A stretch of 64,000 nt of DNA from JBMNGO01 sp050949885 (GTDB lineage: Bacteria; Bacillota; Syntrophomonadia; Syntrophomonadales; Syntrophomonadaceae), in the NCBI GenBank assembly GCA_050949885.1, contig JBMNGO010000001.1, forward strand, positions 310,001 to 374,000. Direction: 5' to 3'. Under the pieces are notes generated by a model. That model had not been told where the DNA came from and ran no database searches. It saw only the letters and a program-made list of their open reading frames with translations. The position numbers and the translations under genes were made by a program. Positions 33,920 through 41,627 of the stretch are shown one piece after another. Every line of letters begins with the position of its first letter. The stretch's first letter is position 1.

Positions 33920-34384
33920 GTGTTTCCTATACCGTGGTATGTTGTGCTGTTGGTCAGCATCCCAGAGGCTTTCCTTATTATTCTAATTGGTTTTGCCCTC
34001 TTCAATTTGAAGATAGACATAAGAACTGCTTTGATTATATCCATATTTGAAGCAATAGCTGTTTATACAGTCAGACTTTTTCCTGTAATCTTCGGACTTC
34101 ATACTCTTACAGGTTTTTTGGTAATGTTAATACTGACCAACTTATTAACCAAGACGAGCTTCCGGAATACCTTCATGACAATATTAACTGGTTTAGTATC
34201 AATGGGAGCAATTACTGCACTATGGACTCCTGCATTTTTACTATTTACTTCTTCAAATGTCCAGGACTTGGCTCAGAATCCCATTCTAAATGTGATATGT
34301 TTTATTCCGATAGCTTTCATCGGGTTAGTTTTTTACTGGTTAGTCAAGAAATATCGACTGATTTTGTTTGATCTAAATCGATAA
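33920..34384 (+). CDS. Five-helix membrane protein resembling the sensor half of an AgrC-type kinase (copy 1)
   Basis: The 154-aa protein has five predicted membrane helices and starts at GTG (MFPIPWYVVLLVSIPEAFLI). It matches the next gene along its whole length (IPWYV...LVSxPE, GFALFNL, LPxxFGLHTxxxF, LTGxxxMGxxxxxWxPxFxxxTS, PxxNVIxFIPxA). The same pattern is found, from what I know of the family, at the N-terminus of clostridial GHKL kinases. It stands alone here with no kinase part. A role in sensing or handling the Agr peptide is inferred. Confidence 0.7.
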   Translation: MFPIPWYVVLLVSIPEAFLIILIGFALFNLKIDIRTALIISIFEAIAVYTVRLFPVIFGLHTLTGFLVMLILTNLLTKTSFRNTFMTILTGLVSMGAITALWTPAFLLFTSSNVQDLAQNPILNVICFIPIAFIGLVFYWLVKKYRLILFDLNR

Positions 34385-34587
34385 TGTTAAGTACCTATTC
34401 GGTTAGTATATTATTATGTAACCATAACTGGGCATTATGTATCCTAATAAGAGCTGTTGGTACGTGATAATATTCAACGAAAGAGCCACTATTTATGGGA
34501 AAGTTGGCTTTTATGGCAGGAAATTGAGTGAGTTTTGTAGTAATTCCACTCTAAAGAAAATATGTAATAATAGGAAAAGAGGATATT

Positions 34588-35046
34588 ATGTTTGCAATAC
34601 CTTGGTATGTGGCTCTCTTTGTAAGCTTCCCCGAAAATGTATTAATGATTCTCGTTGGTTTCGCTCTTTTTAATTTGGAAATTGGCAATAAACACGTGTT
34701 TCTTGTTTCGGCAATTAATGCTTTGGTAATTTATATTGTTAGGCAACTACCTATTGTTTTTGGGTTGCATACCTTTGTGTCCATATTTACTATTATTTTC
34801 TTAATAATAGTATTCACTAAGAAACATTTTTGGCAGACAATAATTGCCGTTTTAACAGGTTTTATGATGATGGGAATAATGTATTCCGTTTGGATGCCTA
34901 TTTTTTTCGTTCTGACATCTACAAATACCAGCGTGTTAGCAGATTACCCAGTATGGAACGTTATTGGTTTTATTCCCATGGCAGCGGTATTGTTTATGAT
35001 CTATTTATTAATTAGAAAACACCGTTTATTTATATATAAATTTTGA
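34588..35046 (+). CDS. Five-helix membrane protein resembling the sensor half of an AgrC-type kinase (copy 2)
   Basis: This 152-aa paralogue of the preceding gene starts MFAIPWYVALFVSFPENVLM and has five predicted helices. Its stop overlaps the TTG start of the kinase gene (TTGA), in a different frame, so the two are translationally coupled. Together, 5 helices here plus 2 helices in the kinase make the 7-helix sensor normally found in one AgrC protein. This suggests a split sensor kinase; a frameshift of a single gene is the alternative. Confidence 0.75.
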   Translation: MFAIPWYVALFVSFPENVLMILVGFALFNLEIGNKHVFLVSAINALVIYIVRQLPIVFGLHTFVSIFTIIFLIIVFTKKHFWQTIIAVLTGFMMMGIMYSVWMPIFFVLTSTNTSVLADYPVWNVIGFIPMAAVLFMIYLLIRKHRLFIYKF

Positions 35047-35969
35047 TACTAAGGATTAGTAACGTGGGCAAAATTAACCCTTTACTTGCAGTTGCTACAA
35101 TTCTGCTGGAGACTCTTTTTATTGCCATTATCAATTTGCAGGTATGTATATCACAAGATATCAACACTCTAAAAAATTATTTACCCTATGCAAACATTTT
35201 GGTTATTGTTCTAAGCGGGTTTGCCATTATTTCAATCAGGCATATTGCCGATTATACCCGCCGGGAAATGGAGGTAACCCTATTAAAGGAACACCTACGG
35301 CATGTTGAAGACCTGGTAAACAGCTTACACTCTGAGAGGCATGAACATACCAGGCATCTTCAGACCATACAGGCCATGCTGTACCTGGAGGAAACTGATG
35401 AAGCCAAGAAATATCTGGAAGGTATTGCCAATGATTACTGGCAAATGCAGGATTTAGTTTATGTAGGCAATCCGGCCCTGACAGCTTTGTTATCAGCCAA
35501 GCGCAAGGTAGCTGAAGTAAAAAATATAGATTTTGCCTGTGCTGTAAAATGTAATATAAGTAATCTTGGGCTGGAACCCTGGGACTTATGCAGTATAGTT
35601 GGTAATCTTTTGGATAATGCCCTGGAAGCTGTTTTACAGGAGGACAACACAAGGCGTGTCAGCCTGGAGATAAAATACGAAGACAACTGTTATGTCATAT
35701 ATGTTTACAATAACGGTCCCCGCATACCAAAGAGTCAAGCTGCTCGCATCTTTCATCCGGGTTATACTACCAAAAACTCTGCTGCGAGAGGTTTTGGTCT
35801 GTTTGTAGTCAAAACCCTGGTTGACAAATACGGAGGCAGTATTCAATTGGTAACTGAACCCCGGACAACCTTTATTATCAAATTGCCGGACAGGGAGGTT
35901 AAAAAACTTGATAAAGCGATTATCCAATCGAATGGCAACAGCTATGGGCATACATCTGCAATCCAGTAA
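35043..35969 (+). CDS. AgrC-like GHKL histidine kinase with a short, two-helix N-terminus
   Basis: The 308-aa kinase has two membrane helices (about 10-33 and 48-66), a helical H-box with the likely phosphorylation His in SERHEHTRHLQTIQAML, N-box NLLDNALEAV and G-box RGFGLFVVKTLVDKYGG, typical of the AgrC group. AgrC proteins are usually about 430 aa with 6-7 helices, so this one lacks most of the sensor, probably supplied by the upstream 5-helix protein. Its 3' end overlaps agrB by 62 bases. Confidence 0.88.
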   Translation: MILRISNVGKINPLLAVATILLETLFIAIINLQVCISQDINTLKNYLPYANILVIVLSGFAIISIRHIADYTRREMEVTLLKEHLRHVEDLVNSLHSERHEHTRHLQTIQAMLYLEETDEAKKYLEGIANDYWQMQDLVYVGNPALTALLSAKRKVAEVKNIDFACAVKCNISNLGLEPWDLCSIVGNLLDNALEAVLQEDNTRRVSLEIKYEDNCYVIYVYNNGPRIPKSQAARIFHPGYTTKNSAARGFGLFVVKTLVDKYGGSIQLVTEPRTTFIIKLPDREVKKLDKAIIQSNGNSYGHTSAIQ

Positions 35970-36543
35970 GGAAGAGGTACAAATATATGCGTATGGCCTG
36001 GAGATATTATTTTGCAGTCTGTCCAAAATATTGCTTTTTTTTATAATCTCCGCTTTTTTGGGTATTTTCGATTACGCTTTCCTGGTATTTCTGGCCTTTG
36101 CCATCTTTCGAACCCTGGGCGGAGGAGTCCATTTAAAGACCTATTCACGATGTTTGCTAGTAGGATTAACCTTCCTGCTCTTTCTGTCTAAGTTGGCTTC
36201 CCTCTGGGATTATTCATATTCCCTCTTGTGGATACCATTGATAGCGGTGTCTATATTGGCAATAGTTGATATTGTTCTCTGGGTGCCGGCTGGAACAGAG
36301 AAAAAAACTGTTACCGACCCTCAAGATATTATGGGGCAAAAGAGAAGAACAGGATTTTTTCTTGTCATTTGGCTTATTTGTACAATCAGCCTTATCAAAA
36401 TGAGTTATCCTGATTATGCAATAGCCCTTATCCTGGGAGCATTGGGAGGCCTTTTCCTAATCACTCCCTGGGGCTATGGCTTATTCAAAAAACTTGATTT
36501 TTATTTGGATAAAAGAAACCAAGGAGGAGGTGAAATATTATGA
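35908..36543 (+). CDS. agrB: AgrB-like peptide-processing membrane protease
   Basis: AgrB cleaves the AgrD prepeptide and forms its thiolactone. The 211-aa protein has several membrane helices. The conserved His is in FRTLGGGVHLKTYSRCL and the Cys catalytic residue (SRC) follows; the RTLGGG-H signature is clear. The TTG at 35908 has GGAGG 9 bases upstream, lying inside the kinase gene. The stop overlaps the agrD start. Confidence 0.93.
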   Translation: MIKRLSNRMATAMGIHLQSSKEEVQIYAYGLEILFCSLSKILLFFIISAFLGIFDYAFLVFLAFAIFRTLGGGVHLKTYSRCLLVGLTFLLFLSKLASLWDYSYSLLWIPLIAVSILAIVDIVLWVPAGTEKKTVTDPQDIMGQKRRTGFFLVIWLICTISLIKMSYPDYAIALILGALGGLFLITPWGYGLFKKLDFYLDKRNQGGGEIL

Positions 36544-36674
36544 TGAAAAAGCTTTTTACCGGTGCCCTGGGCAGCATGGCTACTCTGGCAATCTTTGTGG
36601 CTAATTCCGGAATAGGCCCTTGCAGTTCATTTGTATTCTATGAACCCGAAATACCCGAATGCTTAAAGAAGTAG
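36540..36674 (+). CDS. agrD: AgrD-like autoinducing peptide precursor
   Basis: This 44-aa frame directly follows agrB, overlapping its stop (TTATGATG), behind a strong AAGGAGGAGG. It reads as an AgrD: an amphipathic N-terminus (MMKKLFTGALGSMATLAIFV), a core with Cys28 (GPCSSFVFY), and a charged Pro-rich tail (EPEIPECLKK). By analogy with clostridial AgrD, the mature signal would be a thiolactone from Cys28, probably ending near FVF. The exact ring size is uncertain. Confidence 0.88.
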   Translation: MMKKLFTGALGSMATLAIFVANSGIGPCSSFVFYEPEIPECLKK

Positions 36675-36686
36675 GAAATGATGTAA

Positions 36687-37418
36687 ATGTTAAGGATTTT
36701 AGTTTTGGAAGATGAAGACTATACTCTACGGTTCCTGGAGAAAATTATTTCTGAACACCCTATGGTTAAAGAAATAACAGGAACAACAGATGGTCAGGAG
36801 GCGATTCGGCTTGCTGGTAACAGCAAGCCCGACATCGTCTTCCTGGACATTGAACTGGCACCTGGTGACAGCTTAAACGGCATTGAAGTCGCCAAAGCCA
36901 TTTACCAAATAAGCCCTGGGACTACTTTTGTTTTCATAACGGGATACTCCAAGTATGCAATCGAGTCTTTTGCTGTTCACCCGTACGACTATGTATTAAA
37001 GCCAATTAAAATTGACAAGGTGATGAATATCCTGACCTCCCTTAGTAGTAGTTCAGAATTATCAACTTCCCGGGCAGCAACCGACCCCCCACGTTTGGTT
37101 ATTCGGACGGAAGGGGAAACATTTTTTATAAATATAAAGGACATATATTTCATAGAAAAACAGCGCAGAAAAGCTCTAATTCATACCAAGTCAGGAATTA
37201 AGGAGACTACCTGCCGTTTCAGCGAGCTTGAAGAGTTGTTAACCGACGAGTTTATCAGAGTCCATAAATCCTTTATTATTAATATGGACAAGATCAGTCA
37301 TATCAAGGACACTGGGTACCAATCATACGAAGTCCACTTCGCCGGGTACAATAAGATTGCTCTTATAAGCCGCAATAAATTTCGAGAGCACCAGGATATT
37401 TTTTCCCCTTCTTTCTAA
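36687..37418 (+). CDS. LytTR-family response regulator (AgrA-like)
   Basis: The 243-aa regulator has a receiver domain (1-125: LEDEDYTLRFL, phospho-Asp in IVFLDIELAPGD, FITGYSKYAIESF, YVLKPIKIDKV) and a C-terminal LytTR DNA-binding domain (about 140-240: IKDIYFIEKQRRKALIHT, FIRVHKSFIINM). It is the output partner of the kinase encoded upstream, completing the Agr system. It starts 12 bases after agrD. Confidence 0.94.
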   Translation: MLRILVLEDEDYTLRFLEKIISEHPMVKEITGTTDGQEAIRLAGNSKPDIVFLDIELAPGDSLNGIEVAKAIYQISPGTTFVFITGYSKYAIESFAVHPYDYVLKPIKIDKVMNILTSLSSSSELSTSRAATDPPRLVIRTEGETFFINIKDIYFIEKQRRKALIHTKSGIKETTCRFSELEELLTDEFIRVHKSFIINMDKISHIKDTGYQSYEVHFAGYNKIALISRNKFREHQDIFSPSF

Positions 37419-37432
37419 GGAAGGGGTTTTTT
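37405..37432 (+). terminator. Terminator of the Agr locus
   Basis: The stem CCCCTTC/GAAGGGG with TTTTTT directly after overlaps the end of the LytTR gene on the plus strand and separates it from convergent mgtE. Confidence 0.85.
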
Positions 37433-38774
37433 ATATATGAGGTAAGATCAGAGTAGCAATATAAAAGTATATTAGTAAGCCGGTAGCATCTGCAATAGAC
37501 ATTATAAGTGGATTGCTGGCAATGGCCGGGTCCAGCCTAAACCGCAGAAGTAGAAATGGCAGGCTCACCCCGATCAGGTTTATTATCAATACCAGAATTA
37601 TCATACTTATTCCAACTATTACGGCTATCTCCGCCCCTCCACAGAATAATCCTAACACTATACCAGCTACTCCCAAGGTCAACCCTAGAAAGGCTCCTAC
37701 TCCCAATTCCTTTATCAATGTAGGCAACCACTGGGTAATTTGAACATCTCCCGTAGCCAGCGCACGAACCATCAAGGTTGCCGACTGAGCACCGGCATTA
37801 CCCCCGCTGCCCAGAATCATCGGGATAAAAAAGGTTAGAGCAATGGCTGAAGCCAGAACCTGTTCATAGGTAGCCATAATTTCCAGTGAAATGAGGTTTA
37901 CCGCTACTAAAGTCAATAACCAAACGATCCGTTTTCGGTAAAGTTCCCACCAGCTGGTTTCCGAGTAACTGGTTTTAAGCGGGGTTACCGCTGCTCCTCT
38001 GTGAAAGTCCTCGGTTGCTTCCTGTTCAGCCACGTCCATTACATCGTCAAATGTTACTACTCCTAGCAAAACTCCCTCTGAATCGAGCACCGGCAGCGCA
38101 GACTGGTCATATTTGGCCATCATATGAACTGCTTCTTCCCGGTCATCAAAGGCCGAAAGACTGACAAAATTATGATCCATCATATCGGCCACATTGGTAT
38201 CCGGAGATGCTAAAATGAATTTCTGCAATTCCAGGGAATCCAAAAGTTTCCAGTCGGAATTGGCAACATATATGGTGTTAATAGTTTCGCTATCTTTCCC
38301 TTTTACCCTTATATGTTGCAATGCCTGTTCCACAGTCCAGTTGGGCCTAACAGCCACATAGTCAGGGGTCATCAACCGCCCGACACTTTCTTCGGGGTAC
38401 CCTAGCAGCAAGCGGGTTTTTTTTAAATCATCGGGACTCAAAAAGTTTAGCAGTTTCTGAGTCATTTGCCCGGGCAGCTCTTCTAACAGATTGACCCGGT
38501 CATCAGGACGCAAATTGCTCAGCAAATTACGAGTTTCTTCATTAGTTAGAGATCTCAACAATTCATTTTGCTGTTCCGTCTTTAAATAGGAAAATACCTC
38601 AGAGGAAATCTGCCTGGGCAGAACTCGGAACACTAGAATCCTATCCGGGTTATCCAGTTCTAGTAAATAATCAGCAATATCGGGGACAGGCCAATCGGAA
38701 AAAAGCTCCCTCAGTTCTGAGAGCTTATGCCCTTGAACTAATTCTTTGATTTTCTCGGCTTCAATACTCTTCAT
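37431..38774 (-). CDS. mgtE: Magnesium transporter MgtE
   Basis: MgtE is a Mg2+ channel gated by cytosolic Mg2+. The 447-aa protein has the N domain (alpha-superhelix, about 1-125), two CBS domains (about 130-245; GRLMTPDYVAVRPNWTVEQA and VADMMDHNFVSLSAFDDREEA) and five C-terminal helices with GSGGNAGAQSATLMVRALA in the pore region. The ATG at 38774 with AGGAGGG upstream is preferred over the ATG at 38792, which lies before the ribosome binding site. Confidence 0.96.
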   Translation of the reverse strand: MKSIEAEKIKELVQGHKLSELRELFSDWPVPDIADYLLELDNPDRILVFRVLPRQISSEVFSYLKTEQQNELLRSLTNEETRNLLSNLRPDDRVNLLEELPGQMTQKLLNFLSPDDLKKTRLLLGYPEESVGRLMTPDYVAVRPNWTVEQALQHIRVKGKDSETINTIYVANSDWKLLDSLELQKFILASPDTNVADMMDHNFVSLSAFDDREEAVHMMAKYDQSALPVLDSEGVLLGVVTFDDVMDVAEQEATEDFHRGAAVTPLKTSYSETSWWELYRKRIVWLLTLVAVNLISLEIMATYEQVLASAIALTFFIPMILGSGGNAGAQSATLMVRALATGDVQITQWLPTLIKELGVGAFLGLTLGVAGIVLGLFCGGAEIAVIVGISMIILVLIINLIGVSLPFLLLRFRLDPAIASNPLIMSIADATGLLIYFYIATLILPHI

Positions 38775-38933
38775 GTCCTGTTCCCTCCTCATACGGGTTT
38801 TTCATTTCCACCTAGTGCATGTTACCATTTTTTTTAAAGTTCTGGCAAACAGTAATTGTAAAACATAAATTCTGCCTGACTTAAAAGAAAACCTGTAACA
38901 TATAGTATGACGCACGCATAGATAACGTCCAAA

Positions 38934-38966
38934 ATAAAAAATCCGAAGATTTATTAATCTCCGGAT
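38934..38966 (-). terminator. Terminator after the L,D-transpeptidase gene
   Basis: On the minus strand the stem ATCCGGAGAT/ATCTTCGGAT with a 6-base loop is followed by TTTTTATTTT, about 19 bases after the stop. Confidence 0.85.
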
Positions 38967-38984
38967 ACAATACCAAATAGGGTG

Positions 38985-39920
38985 CTAGTTTATCATACCC
39001 ATAGCCCGGTAGGTCTCCTCATTCATTTGCCCAGTTGGTTCAAGACCGTGCCAGACTTGAAAGTATTTTACTGCCAGTTCAGTCATATTTCCATATCTTC
39101 CGTCAGCCCGATCAAATTCCAATCCTAATTCCTTCAACCTGCTCTGGATATACACTACACTCTGTCCCGTTGAACCCTTTTTCAATACTACTGGTTTCAG
39201 ATTTTCAGGATATAGCTTTCCTTTGTTTACTATTTTGACAGTTGTTCCCACAGGTACCAGGGGATAAAGCTTTTCTACATCCCGATTGAACATTCTGATA
39301 CATCCGTGAGAAGCGTACGTCCCAATAGAACCAGGTTTATTAGTACCGTGAATACCGTATATGCCCCAGGGCACGTTTAGCCCCATCCACCGGGTGCCAA
39401 AACCATTTCCCCAATTAGTTGACTTATGAATAATTTTCCATTCTCCCAGTGGTGAAGGAGTGCTGCTTTTCCCAACCGCTACCGGGTATTCAACTACCAG
39501 CTTATCCCCTTCAAAAAGCTTTAGTCGTCGGGTAGATACATCAATTTCAATCAACAATCGTTCCTTGGTGGGTTCTTTACTACCAGCCATACATAATTCC
39601 TCTGGCTCCCCTAACAATAAAGACTCCCAAACCTCTTGGCTTACTACTCCATCATCCTCTAGGCCATTAGCTGTCTGGTATAGCCGAACTACACTAGCGG
39701 TGGTAAAGTCATACAGCCCATTAGGTGTGATTTCATAACCAATTTCCCGCAGCCGAGCCTGAACCATCCAGACAGCTTCACCTTTAATATTAGGTTGGGC
39801 GTAATATAAAATGGGAAAATCAGTACGATCTACAATAATTACATTTTCCTGAGCTAGAGCGGGGTTGTATAAAAAAAAGGCGAAAAGCACAGTACACAAT
39901 AAAACCTTTTTACCTTTCAC
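38985..39920 (-). CDS. Secreted L,D-transpeptidase with two peptidoglycan-binding domains
   Basis: The 311-aa protein has a signal peptide (KGKKVLLCTVLFAFFLYNPA, cleavage near ALA-QE), an N-terminal peptidoglycan-binding domain (about 40-105), a YkuD catalytic domain (about 120-235) with IYGIHGTNKPGSIG and the nucleophile Cys in SHGCIRM, and a second peptidoglycan-binding domain (about 245-311). It would cross-link peptidoglycan or attach material to it outside the cell. Confidence 0.94.
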   Translation of the reverse strand: MKGKKVLLCTVLFAFFLYNPALAQENVIIVDRTDFPILYYAQPNIKGEAVWMVQARLREIGYEITPNGLYDFTTASVVRLYQTANGLEDDGVVSQEVWESLLLGEPEELCMAGSKEPTKERLLIEIDVSTRRLKLFEGDKLVVEYPVAVGKSSTPSPLGEWKIIHKSTNWGNGFGTRWMGLNVPWGIYGIHGTNKPGSIGTYASHGCIRMFNRDVEKLYPLVPVGTTVKIVNKGKLYPENLKPVVLKKGSTGQSVVYIQSRLKELGLEFDRADGRYGNMTELAVKYFQVWHGLEPTGQMNEETYRAMGMIN

Positions 39921-39983
39921 ATTTAAACCTCCTGGTGAATTGTTGATTTATTAAATAGATTACCCAGAAAAAAAGGTAAAAAT

Positions 39984-40014
39984 AAAAAAACCAGTCTTAA
40001 TAGAACTGGTTTTT
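39984..40014 (-). terminator. Terminator after the nitroreductase gene
   Basis: The stem AAACCAGT/ACTGGTTT has T-runs on both strands, so it may be bidirectional; the gene it serves is the minus-strand nitroreductase, 27 bases upstream. Confidence 0.8.
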
Positions 40015-40040
40015 AATGGTTGGATAATAATCCTGGTCAC

Positions 40041-40598
40041 CTAAAGGTTTATTGTATTTCCATAACTTTCGGAAAATACAAAATCTTTTATCTCTTTGCG
40101 CGGGGGAGCGTTTCCCACCTTGGCAGGATATCCCAAGGGAATCAACTCGACTACTGCTACCCCTTCCGGCACGTTTAGTAATTGGCCTACCGCGGCATGA
40201 TTGAAACTGCCCACATGCACCGTTCCCAATCCCCTATTATGAGCTGCCAGACAAAGGTTTTGGGCTGCAATTCCCATATCAAACATATACCAGTCACCTT
40301 TGTCAGTTAGCATTTGTCCCTTTTTGAAACCGGATGTCCCTAATCGGGCACAGGTAACAATAACCACCGGAGCCTGAGTCATGGCACGAGTAGCGGGATT
40401 ATTTTCTGCCAAAAGCCCAGCCAGTTGCTTTTTCGTTTCAGGATCCTTGACCACAATAAGTTCCCAGCACTGGGTATTGGCCCAGGAAGGAGCCCACCTT
40501 ACCGCCTCAAGCAATTCTTCTAGGACATTGTCGTGAATTGGTTGGTCGGAAAAATTTCTGATGCTTCTTCGGGTCTTAATACATTCTAGTGTATCCAT
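40041..40598 (-). CDS. Nitroreductase-family FMN protein
   Basis: The 185-aa protein starts ECIKTRRSIRNFSDQPI (FMN phosphate site Arg-Arg-Ser) and has RWAPSWANTQCWELIVVKD and GLGTVHVGSFNH, typical of small nitroreductases with NAD(P)H and FMN. C-terminal PLGYPAKVGNAPPRKEI fits. The natural substrate is unknown. Confidence 0.92.
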   Translation of the reverse strand: MDTLECIKTRRSIRNFSDQPIHDNVLEELLEAVRWAPSWANTQCWELIVVKDPETKKQLAGLLAENNPATRAMTQAPVVIVTCARLGTSGFKKGQMLTDKGDWYMFDMGIAAQNLCLAAHNRGLGTVHVGSFNHAAVGQLLNVPEGVAVVELIPLGYPAKVGNAPPRKEIKDFVFSESYGNTINL

Positions 40599-40679
40599 TT
40601 ACAAACCCCCTTACCAAAACTAATCAAGAATTCAATATTATTTTAACATTTCTAGCCAATTAATGCATAATAATGAAGA

Positions 40680-41450
40680 TTAATCCTTGCTCTTCTTTCT
40701 GGCCAGAAATTTTCTCAACAGATCTTTATGCTCATCGGATTGAAAGCAAATGCCTTGAGCAAACCCTTCTAACTCCAGCAGGGTATAAAGGTCACTTTCT
40801 AAACTGCGGTTAAGGATCGATTTGGCTAAACCAACTGCTCTGGAGGATTTTGCGGCTATAGTTTTAGCTAATTCATAAGCAGTAGCCCCAAGCAATTCCC
40901 CTGGAACTACCCGGTTTACCATCCCCATTTCTTTGGCTTCCAAGGCATCTACCATGCGACCCGTGAGGATCAGTTCCTTGGCCAAAGGCAGGCCAATCAA
41001 ACGGGGCAAAAGATACATTCCGCCAAAATCGGGAACTAACCCCATGTTAATGAAAATCTGGGAAAATTTCGCTTCTTCAGCAGCAACTACCATATCCGCA
41101 GCCAAAGCCAAGTTACAGCCAGCCCCGGCTGCAACTCCATTAACTGCAGAGATTATAGGCTTTTCCAGATTTATCATTGCCATCAGAAGGCGCTGAAGCT
41201 TTACAATACGTTCTCTGCCGGAAATGGCATCAAAACCTTGGCTCTGTTCTTTTACATCACCACCAGTACAAAATGCCCTACCGGCTCCGGTAATAATTAC
41301 CACCCGGACTTCCTGGTCCTTTCCCATGTCCTCCAAGGCCAGCCGTGCCTCTACCCTCATTACCTCATCCAGGGCGTTTAACACTTCTGGCCTGTTCAGG
41401 GTGATTGTGCCAACGCCTTCGGACTTACTGACCAAAATTGTACTGTACAT
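40680..41450 (-). CDS. Enoyl-CoA hydratase/isomerase, PaaG-like
   Basis: The 256-aa crotonase-fold protein has LNRPEVLNALDEVM, the oxyanion-hole GVAAGAGCNLALAAD, and FSQIFINMGLVPDFGG. The two catalytic Glu of classical enoyl-CoA hydratase are not in place; the Asp in GLVPDFGG matches PaaG-type isomerases. A ring-opening or double-bond isomerase activity is therefore more likely than simple hydration. It is an isolated gene, so the pathway is open. Confidence 0.88.
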   Translation of the reverse strand: MYSTILVSKSEGVGTITLNRPEVLNALDEVMRVEARLALEDMGKDQEVRVVIITGAGRAFCTGGDVKEQSQGFDAISGRERIVKLQRLLMAMINLEKPIISAVNGVAAGAGCNLALAADMVVAAEEAKFSQIFINMGLVPDFGGMYLLPRLIGLPLAKELILTGRMVDALEAKEMGMVNRVVPGELLGATAYELAKTIAAKSSRAVGLAKSILNRSLESDLYTLLELEGFAQGICFQSDEHKDLLRKFLARKKSKD

Positions 41451-41627
41451 ATAATCTCCTTCCCCCCTTCAGCTTCTCCTAATCTTAACCTGTCATGCTT
41501 CTACCAGAGCTTAACAGATATAAAAATAGTAAAGCTATAGCCTCTTTTTTATTATAGAGTATTTCCGCTCTTACCAAATATTGTCCTTTAATTCTTCAAA
41601 ACACCATCAAAAACTGAAAGACCAACT

